This document shows positions 1 through 13,796 of a stretch of 64,000 bases of DNA, piece by piece. Location: assembly GCF_032854445.1 (NCBI RefSeq), contig NC_088295.1, positions 83,312,644-83,376,643 on the forward strand. The letters are read 5' to 3'. The notes under the pieces were generated by a model. The model ran no database searches, was not told where the DNA came from, and saw nothing but the letters and a program-made list of their open reading frames with translations. Within the stretch, counting starts at the first letter, position 1, and each line of letters starts with the position of its first letter. The stretch comes from Liolophura sinensis (lineage: Eukaryota > Mollusca > Polyplacophora > Chitonida > Chitonidae). The position numbers and the translations under genes were made by a program.

Positions 1-780
1 TCATAGCTCTCAAGTTCACCTTAGTCTTAGGTGGCTTATCTCCGCTGAACTCAACATCCTTGGAAATTAGCACACTCTACCGCGACTACACAGTTTCAAT
101 CCGCGATCGTAGATACTTACACAGAATGTACTCCAAATACTGCGTTGGGCTACGAATATATCTCTATCTCATATAAAGACCTGGATGATTTTATTGTCTC
201 ATGAAATTACAAAAATCGGTGTGTCTAATAATCCACTCAGATATTGTAAAGATACTACACGTTTGATTCGCACGTTACCTAACGTCAGAAGACCATTCTA
301 TGACTTGAGAGTTAAACTGTCACCGTAGAGGCTAGACTGTTGGAGCAGACGGATAGACTCGATCAGATGATGATGAAAGAACTTTCATACTGAAATGAGT
401 GAGAGTGATAAATAAAGGCCGTTATTAGTTAAGCAACAATTCGTAGCCAGTGGAGGGATATCAACACAGAATCTAACCCACTTGAACATGATAAAAGAGA
501 GCTCTTCACAAAGAAGTTCCTCGTCACATCACTTAAAAATTGTGAAGAACGCCGTTAAACTTAACGCACTCACTCATTCATACAGAAGTCACGCCAGTGC
601 AATCTACTTTAAAGATCACCTTTTTGTACAAGAGGGGTAAAGTATCTCAACGGAGCCGACATCCGCTCCGTGAAAGAAATGATTAACATCCTTAACCTGA
701 GTAACTTTTGTGTTGAGTTAGTGAGATATGGCTTCCAACCCTCGCACAGAAAGCTGACCGCAAGGACCAAATGGAAGTAT
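1..780. other. No gene or repeat recognised
   Basis: No convincing coding segment, RNA gene or repeat. The same holds for 898-1688, apart from a short C-run near 955-970. Confidence 0.6.
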
Positions 781-897
781 TAATATAAATAAAGACGTAT
801 AACACAGACAGCAAAACCAGGGTAGCAACGAAAGTGTGGTAGCTGAAAAATGGTCACAGGTAACCGGTGAAATAGGGCCTATTGTCAGTTTGTCGTA
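781..897 (+). repeat. Dispersed repeat R1, copy 1
   Basis: AAAGACGTATAACACAGACA, then AAAACCAGGGTAGCAACG, ATGGTCACAGGTAACCGG and TATTGTCAGTTTG. The same block order is found at five other places in the window. Confidence 0.75.
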
Positions 898-1688
898 TGT
901 TCATCCTATTTCTTTAATGCAGAGACATGAGACTGATATGGATGACTCCGCTCTCCCCCCCCCCCTCCCCACTTCAACCTGCCTAAGTACCTAAGAGTAA
1001 AATTCAAGCTATACCTGTTAGTGAGCAGTATACTGTCTCAAGAAAAAGGCCGCCATCATACAGTGGCTTCTCGTGTAGTCTGTGACTGTTGTACATCATG
1101 TATGAATTGGGCCAACTAGAGTTTTCGTGTACTTATTCTTCAGGACGTTTTCGTGCATTTAAATTACTACATAAGCAGTATGGTTAGCTTTTTAAGTTAC
1201 GTTACATCTAACAGAAGACAATACTGCCCATGGAATTGATTTTCTACCAGAAATATCTGACTTTTCTACTACATCACACAACCTTGTGAGAAAACAAATC
1301 TTCGAGTTTCTCTCGGCACGGATGGTAGGATGAGAGCTGTCTGGAGAATGCAGAATATTCATTCTTAAAATAAATAGTATCTTTCTTTCAGAATGATTTC
1401 TTGTTCTTGAACCTGCAGTAAAATGTATGACGCTTTTCCTATACGCGTGTAAACAAATACCGGATGAAATTTGGGGTAGCCCACTCTACAAAAAAAACTT
1501 CCAAAACTGGGTTAATTGGCATTCTGGTCATGTTACTGATGATGTAAGACCACGGCCGCTTGGGAACGTTATGCATGTAAGTGATACGTTGTTTTCATGT
1601 TAGTGCTTAATATCACAATTCACCCCATCAATCAGTCTCTGCTATTGCAATTTTCTCCATAAACTGTCAAATAATCTGCACTGTAACC

Positions 1689-2056
1689 TATCATGCGTGT
1701 GCACAATCACCGGTCACAGTGTATAGGCCGAAGTGCAGCTGGGTATCAGGCGTGTCTGTCGTCACCGGTCACAGTGTATAGGCCGAAGTGCAGCTAGGTA
1801 TCATGCGTGTCCGCCATCACCGGTCACAGTGTATAGGCCGAACTGCAGCTGGGTATCATGCGTGTCTGTCGTCACCGGTCACAGTGTATAGGCCGAAGTG
1901 CAGCTGGGTATCATGCGTGTCTGTCGTCACCAGTCACAGTATATAGGCCGAAGTGCAGCTGGGTATCATGCGTGTCTGTCGTCACCGGTCACAGTGTATA
2001 GGCCGAAGTGCAGCTAGGTATCATGCGTGTCCGCCATCACCGGTCACAGTGTATAT
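1689..2056. repeat. 55-bp minisatellite, about 6.5 copies
   Basis: Starts recur every 55 bp (CACCGGTCACAGTGTATAGG at 1708, 1763, 1818, 1873, then 1928, 1983, 2038 with small changes). Two sub-types differ in the linker (GTGTCTGTCGTCAC or GTGTCCGCCATCAC). Very uniform, so recently expanded. Confidence 0.95.
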
Positions 2057-3544
2057 ACCACAAAATCTAAGTGTCAAGACATCTCAATATTTTATATATC
2101 TATTTGATTAGGGAGGCCAGATGAGGGAGGAAACGTGACCTCATTCTTGAACAACACTCAGTGACACACCGGACACGCAACGCACCTCCTGAGCTACAAC
2201 TGCAGACAGACTAACAAGAACTCGATTCGCGAGGACACGCGAATTCACTCTTTAAGCTGCGATGAGAGCGTCCCTTCAGCGCAATGATACCCATTTAGCA
2301 AAGCTTTTAGAAGTATCACATCTTCAATGAAGAAGTCGGATTTTTTCAGTTTGACGGCCTGTCACACTGTGCATATGATATACTGGACTTCACTAATAAG
2401 GACTGTCAACATTTCTTAACGTAGACGTGGCTCTTATTTAACAATACATTCACAAAGCTGTCAACATCTCTTTACCCGGCTCTTAACAACACAGCATTAA
2501 CGCATTAATGAACATGCCTTTAACCGTGGTTGTTAAAAAGACATCTTTTTACAGAAGTATCACATATCCATTTACGTGCTTCCACAACACTTTCCCGTAA
2601 ATCCTTAATTTCTAAATCTTAAAAATCTAAATTGCAAATATTGAGTGGCTGACATCGTCATAATGTAACATTGTTTTCAATCTAGGTGAATGAAAATTGA
2701 TTTACTTTCATTTTGATGAGTAAACCCTATAATACTGAGAGTCTCCTGGAGGGATTGCATTGTGATGGAGCCCTAAAAGAAATGCAAAATATGGTGGTTA
2801 CTAGCACTGCGTGCTGCTTTGGCTCTTTTAACTGTCTGTCGGTTAGTTGCAAATGTATCTTTTTCGTTTTCCAAAAGAACAACATGGTTCATGTACTTTC
2901 ACAGTAATCTTCCTAGTGGTGGTAAACTGTTATCCTATAAATCAATAAGAATTAGTACAACAGATTCGATATATTTGTTTTATACCTTTAGGTTTGTGGT
3001 GCGTTGTGAATTGCGTTTCACCCCTGACACGAGTCAGAATCCATTCAGTGTAGATTTCAATATTAACGCCAGTTAATAAACTGGCTAGCAATGTTCTGTC
3101 TTATCTTTAGCGTCACTGGCGTTTTATTTGACCTACAGAAAATAAAAATCACTTCTGGTAATTTTTTTAGTTCCTTGCTATAGCAAACTGCTCTTGTAGA
3201 AAAAAATCTGTTAAAATTAAATTACAGAATTTATAAGATAAAAGAAACAACATTTTGTGAGTTCATGAAATTCGATAATTAACCTTTATTTGTTTCTCTC
3301 TACAGGTTTGCAAATAATGATAATTGTAACATGAGTTACACATATTTGATATCTCTGTGTCATTAATCGGAAACCCTATCATCATCTAGCACGGTTACCC
3401 TGTAAAGATATCTACAGGTTGGAAGGGCACGAGAGTAAAGAATAAAAAATTTCAAAAATTAATTTTTATACCTTGTTGCAAAACTGGCAAGTTGTTACTG
3501 GCTGGGTAAATTAGCACCTCACTCACTGAACCCCTAATTAAATA
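2057..3544. other. AT-rich sequence, nothing recognised
   Basis: Short open frames only, without domain signatures or splice context. Confidence 0.6.
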
Positions 3545-5449
3545 TGTGAGTGCTCCTGATTGACTACCTGATTGACTGATTACTGACTAACTAACCGATA
3601 TGCGAAGGGAATGTCCTCTCACTCACCGGCTGGTTGTATGTTAGAGTAAGTTGGGGGACCATTCTCTGCCTGAGCCCTTCACTACATATCTGTCAGTTTG
3701 CCCCAGCTGCCTCTCCCTGACTACCTGTCGGCTTGTTTGCCTGTCTGTCTAGCTCCCTGTCTACCTCTCTGTCTGTTTACCTGTTTGCCTGACTGCTTGT
3801 CTGCCTGATTGCCTGTCTGCCTATATGTCTGTTTGTCTGTCTTCATCTTTGCATGTCTGTCTGTCTATCTGTCTTCCTGACTGCTTGTCTGTCTAACTCC
3901 CTGGCCTACCTATGTACCTTGCCTGTTGCCCTGGCTGCCTGTCTGACAAACTGTCTGCCGATCTTCCTGTTTGCCTGGATGCCTCACTCCCTGACTACCC
4001 ATATACCTGTAAGCCTGTCTGTCTGCCTGTCTGGCTGTCTGTCTTTCTGTCTTCCTGTTTGCCTTGCTATTTAACTCCCTGGTTACCTGTGTGCCTGCCT
4101 ACCTGCCTGTCTACCTGGCTGTCTTTCTGTCTTCCTGACTGCTTGTCTGTCAAACTCCCTGGCTGCCTGTGTACCTTGCCTGTTGGCCTGGCTGCCTGTC
4201 TGACAAACTGTCTGCCTGTTTTCCTGTTTGCCTAGATGCTTCACTCCCTGACTACCCATTTACCTGTGAGCCTGTCTGTCTGCCTGTCTTCCTGTTTGCC
4301 TTGCTGTTCAACTCCCTGGCTACCTGTCTGCCTGCCTTACCCGTCTGTCTAATTCCCTAGCTACCTGTCTGCCTGCCTACATGCCTGGCTACCTACCTGC
4401 CTGTTTACCTGGCTATCTACCCGTCTGTCTAACTCCCTGGCTACCTGTCTGCCTGTCTACCTGGATGTCTACCTGTTTGTGTTGCTGTCTTACTCCCTAA
4501 CTCCCTGTCAGGCTGTCTACCTGGCTGCCTACCTAGCTGCCTACTTGGCTGCCTACCCGTCTGTTTAACTCTTTGGCTACCTCTCTGCCTGTCTACATGC
4601 CTGGCTATCTACCTGCCTGTCGACCCGTCTGTCTAACTCCCTGGCTACCTGTCTGCCTGTCTACATGCCTGGCTACCTGTCTGAATGTCTACCTGGCTGC
4701 CTATCTGCCTGTCTAACTGGATGTCTACCCGTCGGTCTAACTCCCTGGCTCCCTGTCTGCCTATCTACCTGCCTGGCTACCTGTCTGCCTGTCTACCTGT
4801 TTACCTGGCTGTCTTCCTCTTTGTCTTGCTGTCTTACTCCCTGTCTGCCTGTCTACCTGGCTGCCTACCTGGCTGCCTACCCGTCTGTTTAACTGCCTGG
4901 CTACCTGTCTTCCTGTCTAACTCCCTGGCTACCTGTCTGCCTATCTACCTGCCTGGCTACCTGCCTGGATACCTGTCTGCCTGTCTACCTAGCTGTCTAC
5001 CTAGCTGTCTACCCGTCTGTCTAACTCCCTGGCTACCTTTCTGCCTGGCTACCTGTCTGCCTGTCTACCTGGCTGTCTACCCGTCTGTCTAACTCCCTGG
5101 CTACCTGTCTGCCTGGCTGTCTTCCTCTTTGTCTTGCTGTCTTACTCCCTGACTACCTGTTTGCCTGTCTGTCTACCTGGCTGTCTTCCTGTTTGTCTTG
5201 GTGTCTAACTCTCTGGTTACCTGTCTGCTTGTTTGCCTGGCTGTCTAACTTCATACCTACCTCCCTGCCTGCCTGCTAGGTTGATTGGCTGCAAGACTGC
5301 CTCTGTCTGCCTGGCTGGCTGTCGAACTGGCTGCTTGTCTGTGTAAGTTCCTGGTTACCTGCCTGCCTGCTAAGTCGATTGGCTGCCTTGCTGTCTCCCT
5401 GCTAGGCATATTGGCTGCCTGGCTGCCGGGCTGTCTGCCTCTGTCTCTA

Positions 5450-5483
<34 letters not shown>

Positions 5484-5660
5484 CCTGCCTGTCCTCCTGA
5501 CCACCTGGCAGTCTAACTTCCTGATTACCTGTCTGTCTGCCTGCTAGGTTGACCCCTGGCTGCCTATTTTCCTGGCTGTCTCTATCTGTCTGCCTGGCAG
5601 TCCAATTACCTACCTAATTAGGAAATCTACCTGACTGCCTGATTCCTTGGTTGTTAGGCT
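3545..5660. repeat. CTG/CCTG-type tetranucleotide repeat, about 2 kb
   Basis: Built almost entirely of CTGN or CTAN words (CTGT, CTGC, CTAC, CTGG) in a 4-bp rhythm. A looser higher-order pattern centres on TAACTCCCTGGCTACCTG, recurring many times between 4310 and 5110. Long stop-free stretches on the plus strand are Cys/Leu/Pro-rich by-products of the 4-bp unit (12 bases give four residues) in several frames. I do not call them genes. Confidence 0.93.
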
Positions 5661-6435
5661 GAGTATGAGGCTTGACTGACTTTACATCTGTTTTCTGCAT
5701 ATATATGCATCAGTCACAGGAATCACAAGTTCGTGAGTTAATGACCACTCCTTAAGGCTATATACTACTAATCAAGTTGTCCAAGATGCATTTAGCATTG
5801 CCGTGGCACAAGACGAGTTTATTCTATAAAACCATTATTCCAAGAGGAGGAAGACTCGTCTTGGCCAAGGCTCTCTCATTCAAGGAGAGAAAATAGCCCG
5901 GGTCCAATGGGCCAGACAGACAGACTGCTGTCAACCGAACACTGATGTAGCCACCGTTACACAGACAACACCTGATCGGCTATTAAGTCTAATTAAAGGA
6001 GATTGCTTTCATTTTGTTTTGCAAAATCTATTGACGATATGAGCAAGGTGCCATGCTGATAATTAAAGGTACAATTATGGCTACATTATAGCAGCGATTT
6101 TTCTTTCCAGGCAACGTTGAAGCAATGGATTATTTGCAGTTTGATATTCTTTTTATGGTTGTCTTACGATTTTGCCATGGTTTTCCAAAAATGTGGCCTT
6201 GAGATTTTATACTTCGTTAATGGAGAGTAATGTTTCAAATAAGTTTATATGTTAACCATACTGTGGCTATGGTAACCAAGACAAACTTGCTTTAATAGGG
6301 TAGATCATGTCAGCGTCGGTGTTGATGTATAGGTTGCTGAAGCTCCTGGACATGGTTTGTTTGTCGGTTTCTTGCTTGGGGTTTTACGTCGCTTTTAGTG
6401 TTTATTAAAGCTTACCTACTTAAAAACATATTACC

Positions 6436-6960
6436 AGAAGCCCGTTACCTAGAAGTAAGCAACTTCCCTATAGCTAATCTCCACGGCACTTTACACTTTT
6501 CTTTAAGACATTATCTGACGTATGTGCGCTTCCATGTGCTTTCATCTGTCTATCGCGCAGCTAACGTTTGAGAAACGGCTGATGCATGGTGGGGTCCAAA
6601 GGCGGTTTTGTTGAAATAAACTTTAAAAGATTACGACAATGGAGGGTTTTGTAATAGGACAACAATTGATAGTAATTGTTTTAGAGCTGCTTGGAAATAT
6701 AAAATTTTCAGTGGGTTCATAAAAACAATGATTATCGAAATCGTGGTTTTTAAGTATGGAGTCGGTTTCAAGGTGTGGCCAGTTCTTGTGGCAGCTGTTC
6801 ATGATCAGATTTTTCATGATTCAGCTCACGATTTCCACTTAAGAGATTGACATATTTCTACACCAGGAAGCTGAGCTTCTACGGCTGACGTAACATGTGT
6901 ACTGTGCCGTAGAGGGCTAGCTGTAGGAAAGTTGCATACTTCTAGGTAACGGACTTCTGA
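6436..6960. repeat. Short inverted repeat (two arms of about 56 bp)
   Basis: CCGTTACCTAGAAGTAAGCA at about 6442 and its complement (GCATACTTCTAGGTAACGG, about 6935-6953) extend into matching blocks CCTA(T/C)AGCTA and CTCCACGGCAC / GTGCCGTAGAG. The span is about 520 bp with no coding content. It may be a small MITE. Confidence 0.7.
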
Positions 6961-8718
6961 TGTTACATACACAGATGCCGGCGGTATCAGTATCATTTTT
7001 GTGTGCATTGGTCAGAGCAATAGGAGTCCAGTGGATTGAATCTGTCTTGAAAAATTGCACAACACACTTCTTACGCTGCGTAAGAACAAAAAGTCTTTGT
7101 TACACGGAATAAATGTTAACATGCCATTAAGATTAAATGATAAAATGGATGAAAACCAAACTTACATAACCTTCTTGTCTTAAGACATGTATGGAGTAGC
7201 ACAAAGGGCTTTTGAGTTATTGCATAGAAAAGTTGACGCCATTGTTGAGTGTGCACGCCTTGAGCAGCGTCGAGGGCTGGTGGTGAAAGCCTAAGACGCA
7301 TTTGAAAAGGTCAACTTTAAATACGCACAGGAACAGCAAGACAATGCCTGTCATATTTATCTCTTTCAGAAAACCACTGACGAGGCAACACTGAATAAAA
7401 CAAAATGTATTCCTCGAAGGCCGGAAAGGTTGGAGAGATCGAGCGAAATGATACGCGATAACAAGATATACAGGTGGAGGAAAACCGGTAGATCCCTGGG
7501 AAACCATTGCATCTCACCATGCCAGATACCTTATAAAGCTCCTGTCGATGATGAAGCCAGCTGTAGTTAGATTCGAATAAACCACGCCAATGACCAAGAG
7601 CCATCAACATACTTTTACGTGGTGGATTCACCTAGCATTAAGTGGGAAAAACCTCCGTCTTTCTATATCCATTGCTTGATATATGTATGAAGACAGACCT
7701 CCCGTTTCCCATATGACCTTTGATAAGAAAATAAATTGGTTGAGCCACTTAAGAGCAATTTGAATGTCAATATTTGATGAATAACCAGTACATTTAGCCC
7801 AAAGAATGTATTTTCTAAGAGCAAAATATTATTGAAGACAGTTTTGCACGGATTCAGACTTATGTATGCTAAAGCCGTCTCGGAACTGCTTTGACAATGT
7901 TTAAAGTCATTGTAATGACCTATACGCGGGACAATAAGATACTTACGTACGTCTTTGAACTATTGTGCCTGTGGCTTAAATTTTCTGTTTGATTCTATCT
8001 TAGCAGAATTACCACAGGGTCTATGGAATCAGGTTTTCTTTGTGGTGATGACAAATCTCAAATAATAACCCACCCAAACTACGTCGCTTTCATCTAAAAG
8101 TCTGCAAGATAATTCCTCGTAAATGGGAATGACATTTCGTAAAGGTATAAATTTAAGTTTTCTGTTACTTTGTATTTTAGATGAAGAGCAAAACGGGAGG
8201 TTCGTGCATTACTTTCACATTCACATATGAGAGACATTACGTTGAAAATGTTAGTTACGATATCGCAAATTTATTTGTGAAAGAAAGTTAGAAATGAATT
8301 AAAGGTCAAAAGACTATAAAAATTTAGATGGCCGCCAAAGAGATTAGGGATGTTCTTTAAATAACCTGGTTTGTCTCCGATATTGCAGAAAAGTAATGCA
8401 GAAAAAGGAAGGTGTTTACGGGTGACAAACTTACCCATACTTTGTTTGCTGTTAAATAAGGGAAAGTATCCTCTGAGGCTATGCGGAAAATATCTGATTT
8501 ATGTTCTCAGATTGACTGTATATATACTCGCAGACAAAACGTTACACGTCTTTTGACGGTATGATTATTTGAAAATCCACCAGCGTTGTTACAATAATCT
8601 TACAGTAAGCTGGGCTAAGTGGCTTACCAGCTTGACTTTATATACATACCAAACAACGAGCGTGGGTATTACAGCCTGAAACTTTTTTTTCAGTTATGGT
8701 TGCGCCACTCGAGATTTA

Positions 8719-8968
8719 CTTATCTATTAATTCTTTTGGTATTTTACGCCGTACTCAAGAATATTTCACTTATAGGAAGCTGGCTAGGATTATGGTGGGA
8801 GGAAACCGGACAGAGACCTGGGGGAAACCCAGGACTATCCACAGGTTCCTGCCAAACCTTTCCACGCACGGCCGGAGAGGAAGCCAACATGAACTGGAAT
8901 TAAACTCACAGACATTGCATTGGCGAGAGGCTTCTGGGTCATTGCGCCGTGCTAACCAAAGAGATATG
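8719..8968 (-). mobile_element. tRNA-derived SINE, family 1, near full length
   Basis: Reverse orientation: the tail-side signature (complement of GGCGTAAAATACC) is at 8735, and the A-box side near 8960. The middle has the complement of the family's B-box region around 8895-8915. Confidence 0.85.
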
Positions 8969-8969
8969 A

Positions 8970-10425
8970 GTTCAATCTCATTTCCAGACAGAGGATTTTT
9001 AAGACTTCCGTTCTTTTATATTTTGCGGCCATGTTGGCAAGAAGCGGTTGGTGCTCCCTTGTGTCGATATATATGCGGTTTGCTGGAGACTTGTTGTCTT
9101 TCACAGATGTTACGTGTGACAATGAAATAAATAAATAAAAATGTCAACCTTTATTTGTTAAATGTAGGTAGTCAAATGTACCCTGAGTAAGGATTCAGTG
9201 GTGACACCAACTCCTGTGGATAACCACAGTGAGCCAAATACGGTCCTGCTATCAGTTTGTTGAAGCGTTTTGCAATTAATGAAAAAAGTACTCTTTGAGA
9301 GCGAGTTGTAAGTTTTACGTTTGGATGGATGAATGAATGATTGGGGTTTAACACCAAATTGGTCATATTTCAACCATATTGTGACGAGAACATGCTGTTA
9401 AAACCATTCATACAATTTTACCACATACCTGTTTTCGCTGACTAGGCACTTCCTTCAACAGGAACTCGTGCTTTCCGGTTTATGCCAGGGTAAAGGGATT
9501 TTGTCTATTATAAACAAACAATTTGCTTCTCCGGCATAAAGTTCAGGAGGCACAAGGCCTGGATTGTCATGGAAGCAATATTTATGATTTGTGATATCCG
9601 AGTGACAAGATGTTTTACAAATTAATGCTAAATGCTAAACAATGTCGACAACCAGTGGACTTGTCGAAGTCGCTGAAAGTTGAATTCTAAGCCTCGACAT
9701 TATAGGTCAAAGGCCTGGCAGTCGCAAGGAACCAGTGCTTTCATAATCTGAACTGCCGATGACAGAGTTTTGCTCCCTATTATCCAGGTGCAATCTGATA
9801 GAGCCATACATTCTGGCGCAGTGGCGTTAGCAGCGATAAACTCGTTCTCAAAGAAAACACGAACAATAAAATTCGATATCTGATTTCTGCATTTTCCATA
9901 ACAGAACGTATATCTGGATATTTGATACCACGTAACAGGAAAAGCATCAATATTGTTTCACTTTTAAGATTAACATTGGCACAACTTGCTTTCTGTGTTA
10001 TTAAAGGCTTGTCATATTTTTGTATCAGCAGACTAAGCTTAATTTAAAGCATCTAGGCCTATGTCTATCCACTTGTAGCCAAGCATTGCGCCATATGAAG
10101 TACTTTAGTGGGACTTTAGTGCTTTTCCTGTATTTGTAGTTACTGTCCTTAGTGAGTGTAATCTTTTACCTTGGCGGCGTTTCACCGTTTTTCTGCTTCT
10201 GTAGTTTGTCTGCGTGAAATGGTGAACTACGTCTACATGTGCCTTGTACAGATTCCACAGACAGTTCTGCCTAAAATCAGAATTTGTGTCATGCCAAAAA
10301 CCTTTTTTCATTTAGTTATTCAGTAGTTATGTAATTATTACTTTCCGAGTATATACACCTAATTCTAGTTAAGAAAGTAATAATAATATATATTATAATT
10401 AGCGCCACAGTGTGTCTATGAGTGA
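8970..10425. other. No gene recognised
   Basis: Apart from the SINE tail remnant at 9325-9400, no coding or RNA signal. Confidence 0.55.
9325..9400 (-). mobile_element. GAAT-tailed SINE 3' end remnant
   Basis: GGATGGATGAATGAATGATT followed by GGGGTTTAACACCAAATTGG and CATATTTCAACCATATTG, the same layout as 24477-24534. Confidence 0.55.
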
Positions 10426-10850
10426 ACGCTTAACACTAGCGTTCTCTAACTGAGAACTTGGCCGTGTCAAATCCTAACATGTCCTAGTGGTGCTGTTAGT
10501 TTGTCAGTGAGTTACATAAAGCCCGTAACCACGCTGTTTAGGCAAACCCAAACCTCTGAACTGGAACAATTACTGACGTAGAGCACTCCGCAGCAGACAC
10601 ATCTAACACAACAATCAACCCTCGGGAGATTTGCGTTTTCCATTTACAAAACGGACTGTTCGTCAGCTAACCACCATAATTGCTAGCGATAAAACATTAT
10701 TTGACGCCTTTGTCTAGCCTGTGGTAGAGAACTTAGTGATTTGCCGCCATGTACCACAGAGAAATAGTCCACGCTGTGTATCGAAAATGGTAAGTGACAT
10801 CGGTTGTTGTATACAGGCGTTGTCGTGTGCAGGGTTTTTTGTATAGAAGC

Positions 10851-10925
10851 CTTGCTGTATACAGAACTTGCTGTATACAAAACTTGCTGTATACAGAACT
10901 TGCTGTATGGAAGTGTTGCTGAATA
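10851..10925. repeat. 18-bp repeat, 3-4 copies
   Basis: TTGCTGTATACAGAAC and close variants follow each other at about 18-bp spacing. The core GTATAC is palindromic. Confidence 0.75.
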
Positions 10926-11979
10926 CAGTGGATGTTATAGTCAGGATGTTACTTATGCAGGGGTTGATGTATACTGGGAGAGTTTATGTAGGGTTTGCTG
11001 TATAGAGGTTGCGCTAATCACTGGTTGTTGAGGATATTCTTGGCGATAAAGAATTTTCGTATTGAATTTCTAATGTGTGAATTCACACAGTCGATGCCAC
11101 TTTTCCATTATCTCCAGACATCCCGAACATGAAAATTAATGCTAGATCTGAAAAGGATCTAAAAAAGATTACCCACCCGCCAAAATAGCATTCGTTAATG
11201 CAAGGGCAGTTGAAATCTATATCCTAAACTACCTGTACTTATTTATTTTCACTAAATAAAAACCATTTAATTGCTTGAATTTTTTATGCTTGGTAATGCT
11301 GATGTGATGGAAAACTAATTTTTTGCTCGTTTATTTCTACATTTGGGTGAAATTCCTTGTCATTTACTCGTTTAATAATTACAAATGCATTCTAGCTCTT
11401 CCGACATTAAATGGTGTATTTTGATGAAATAAGTGTCAGCATGTGCCCATAAGCTCCACCGCAGAATTGATACAATCGACTTCATTAGAGTCAGTTAATT
11501 TCAAAATATTCACTTTTAGAAATGGTTTTCAGCAAGCCTTCCATTCGTGCTTATTCTTTAACTTATATCAGCATCCATGTACCTCAATGCTAGAAATCAC
11601 TAGCTCATGAGTTAATGACCGCTCCCTGAGGCCATGCAGTACTAGTCTCCCAAAGCCCGAGTGCTCAACCACCATAACCCATGAGGGCCATTATATCCAG
11701 AAGATGGGAAGGATGTGAGACCAACTCCGTCTATTCCGAGTACTCTCCCTGAACGCATTAGACATCCCGGACCCAAAGCCTGCCATTGATGTGACCACCC
11801 TTACCCTGCCAAGATCGAATCGGCTAGCAAGTCTAATTATAGCTTAGAGATAGCTTTCATATTCTTTTTGCGAAAACTATTTTAAAAAGTGGTGATAAAT
11901 TGCCTGATCTTTCACTTAATAATCACTAATGTTATTATGCCCTTAAACAGTGAGTCCCATTTGCTTTCCAGACATTCCG

Positions 11980-12098
11980 TATAATTAAAGGCGTACAGCA
12001 TGGAGAGTTAACACAGAGAAGCGACGACAGTATGATAGCCGGCAAATGGTCACAGACAACCGGGGAAATACGGTCTCTGGTTAGTTTGCCTCAGTCAA
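11980..12098 (+). repeat. Dispersed repeat R1, copy 2
   Basis: TTAAAGGCGTACAGCATGGA, GAAGCGACGACAGTATGATA, AAATGGTCACAGACAACCGG and TTAGTTTGCCTCAGTC. Directly downstream of block X'. Confidence 0.75.
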
Positions 12099-12111
12099 GG
12101 CTTTATTGTAA

Positions 12112-12205
12112 CATGACTTGATACCATTTACATGTAAGTGCACCATGACTTGATACCACTTAAATGTAAGTGCACCATGACTTGATACCACTTAAATGTA
12201 AGTGC
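12112..12205. repeat. 32-bp repeat, 3 copies
   Basis: CATGACTTGATACCA starts at 12112, 12144 and 12176. The second and third copies are identical. Confidence 0.9.
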
Positions 12206-13796
12206 AATGTCTGTTCATACTGAACCTTAGGAAAGAGCTCTTGAGATTGCTGGCATTACTTCCATAGAGCCAATCTGTTGCAGATCGAATTGCTTGGTGC
12301 TGTACTCCAAAATTCCTATCAACAACGATAACTCCTTTGCATCTGCTTTGCGTGAAACCTTGAGGTGTAAATGGGCCGAGCTTAAGTTATTTTCAGATTT
12401 GTTTGATGAATGGCAAGATGGCTCAAAGAAACTATTTACCAATCACTTGACTAGTGTCAGTACTGTGTAGCAGAGACGCCTTGTCAACATTGCAGCTATG
12501 CAGTATTTGCAGTTTATTTTGTTATTGTCCAAGTTTACTTACTTACTTCACAGTTTATACTTCTTTGATGGTGTGCAATATAGTAACTGTGTTTCCATGT
12601 TTAAGACAGTGTAGCTAAAATGGCGAAGAATGAGGATTCCTTGTGATATGGTAGATAATGGAGGCGACGGTGTTGGTATTCAGGCTGGCTTAAGCCCAAG
12701 GCCAACACTTGTTTATTCCTTTCTTTACTTGGGGCTTTATGCCGCCCTATGCATTGATTCAAGCTTACCCTACTTATACAGGCTAAACACTTAATGATGC
12801 CTGTGGGAGCAGTGTTATAGGGTGTGAGCTGGTCAAACCAATACCAGTCAATTATTCATAGAGGTGAAACTAATCTAAAAAATATGAAGTCAAGCCACGG
12901 AATAATTCTTTGAATATTGCACTATTCAACCATTAAGATGGTTAAAAACAGAAGATTTAGTGAAACTTTGTCGTAGATCATACACAAGCGAGAGACACGC
13001 CAAGTGGTTCATCTCTTCCATACACATAAAACCATTCCTTCAGCCGGAAGTCAATCGGTGGAAGAACTTCATGCACTACATTCCACTAGGTTGAGTAGAA
13101 CTTGGCCACCGCACACTTTCTGAGCATGATACTCTACGACTTGAAGTAACATATCCAATTCTAATACCAGTCCATACGTCTGATGTCGTTTAGCCTAAAT
13201 GTTCTCCAGGTACTGTACAGGCAACCCATTGTGATTTAACTGTGTGATAAACTGGTTAAAAATCATCCCTTTGTGTCTCCATGGTCTAATGGGTTGGTAC
13301 AAAGGGCCTTTTAGATATTGTATACAGAACGCAGAAACATTGTTAACTTGGTAAGCTCTCTTATTTCTCGAACTTTTCAATTTACGGACAATTACTAATG
13401 TGCTTGGTAGTTTTAAAATGAACACTGAATAGCTCACAGTGTCAGATTAGAAGAGGATATAGAATAGAGGATGATAACGAGATACGGTACATTTTCCGAC
13501 TGGCACCATAGACTTGCCGTCATAGACTTCCACTGCCGATGGTTTTAGCAAAAAACGGCAGACAGTGGTAGGTAGTGACCTATTGCATCTGATCAGTTAA
13601 CTTACAAAAGTCCGGACGTAGCAGTGATGACGAACCAGCGGGCTTGTATTCAAACCTGCGACCTCACTGGTCGAGTGTCCTTGACATACTGGCCTTGTAC
13701 AAATTAGGATATGGTCACAGAACCGGCTAATTGTGCAGCCACTGTGTGTTTGGATCTTAAATATGCTAATAAATGGCAAATTCTAAAATCAGATTC

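Larger units (their letters stand above)
5712..11570 (+). repeat. Copy 1 of a proposed tandem segmental duplication
   Basis: Holds four blocks that reappear in the same order and direction downstream: X (5712-6095), Y (6290-6440), A (7700-8400) and B (10430-10770). Block A is the longest and clearest. A SINE (8719-8968) separates A from B in this copy. Confidence 0.6.

Noticed and set aside
3853-5500. Several open frames encoding Cys/Leu/Pro-rich proteins in the CTG-type repeat
   Set aside because: They follow from the 4-bp repeat unit in several frames and have no independent coding signal.
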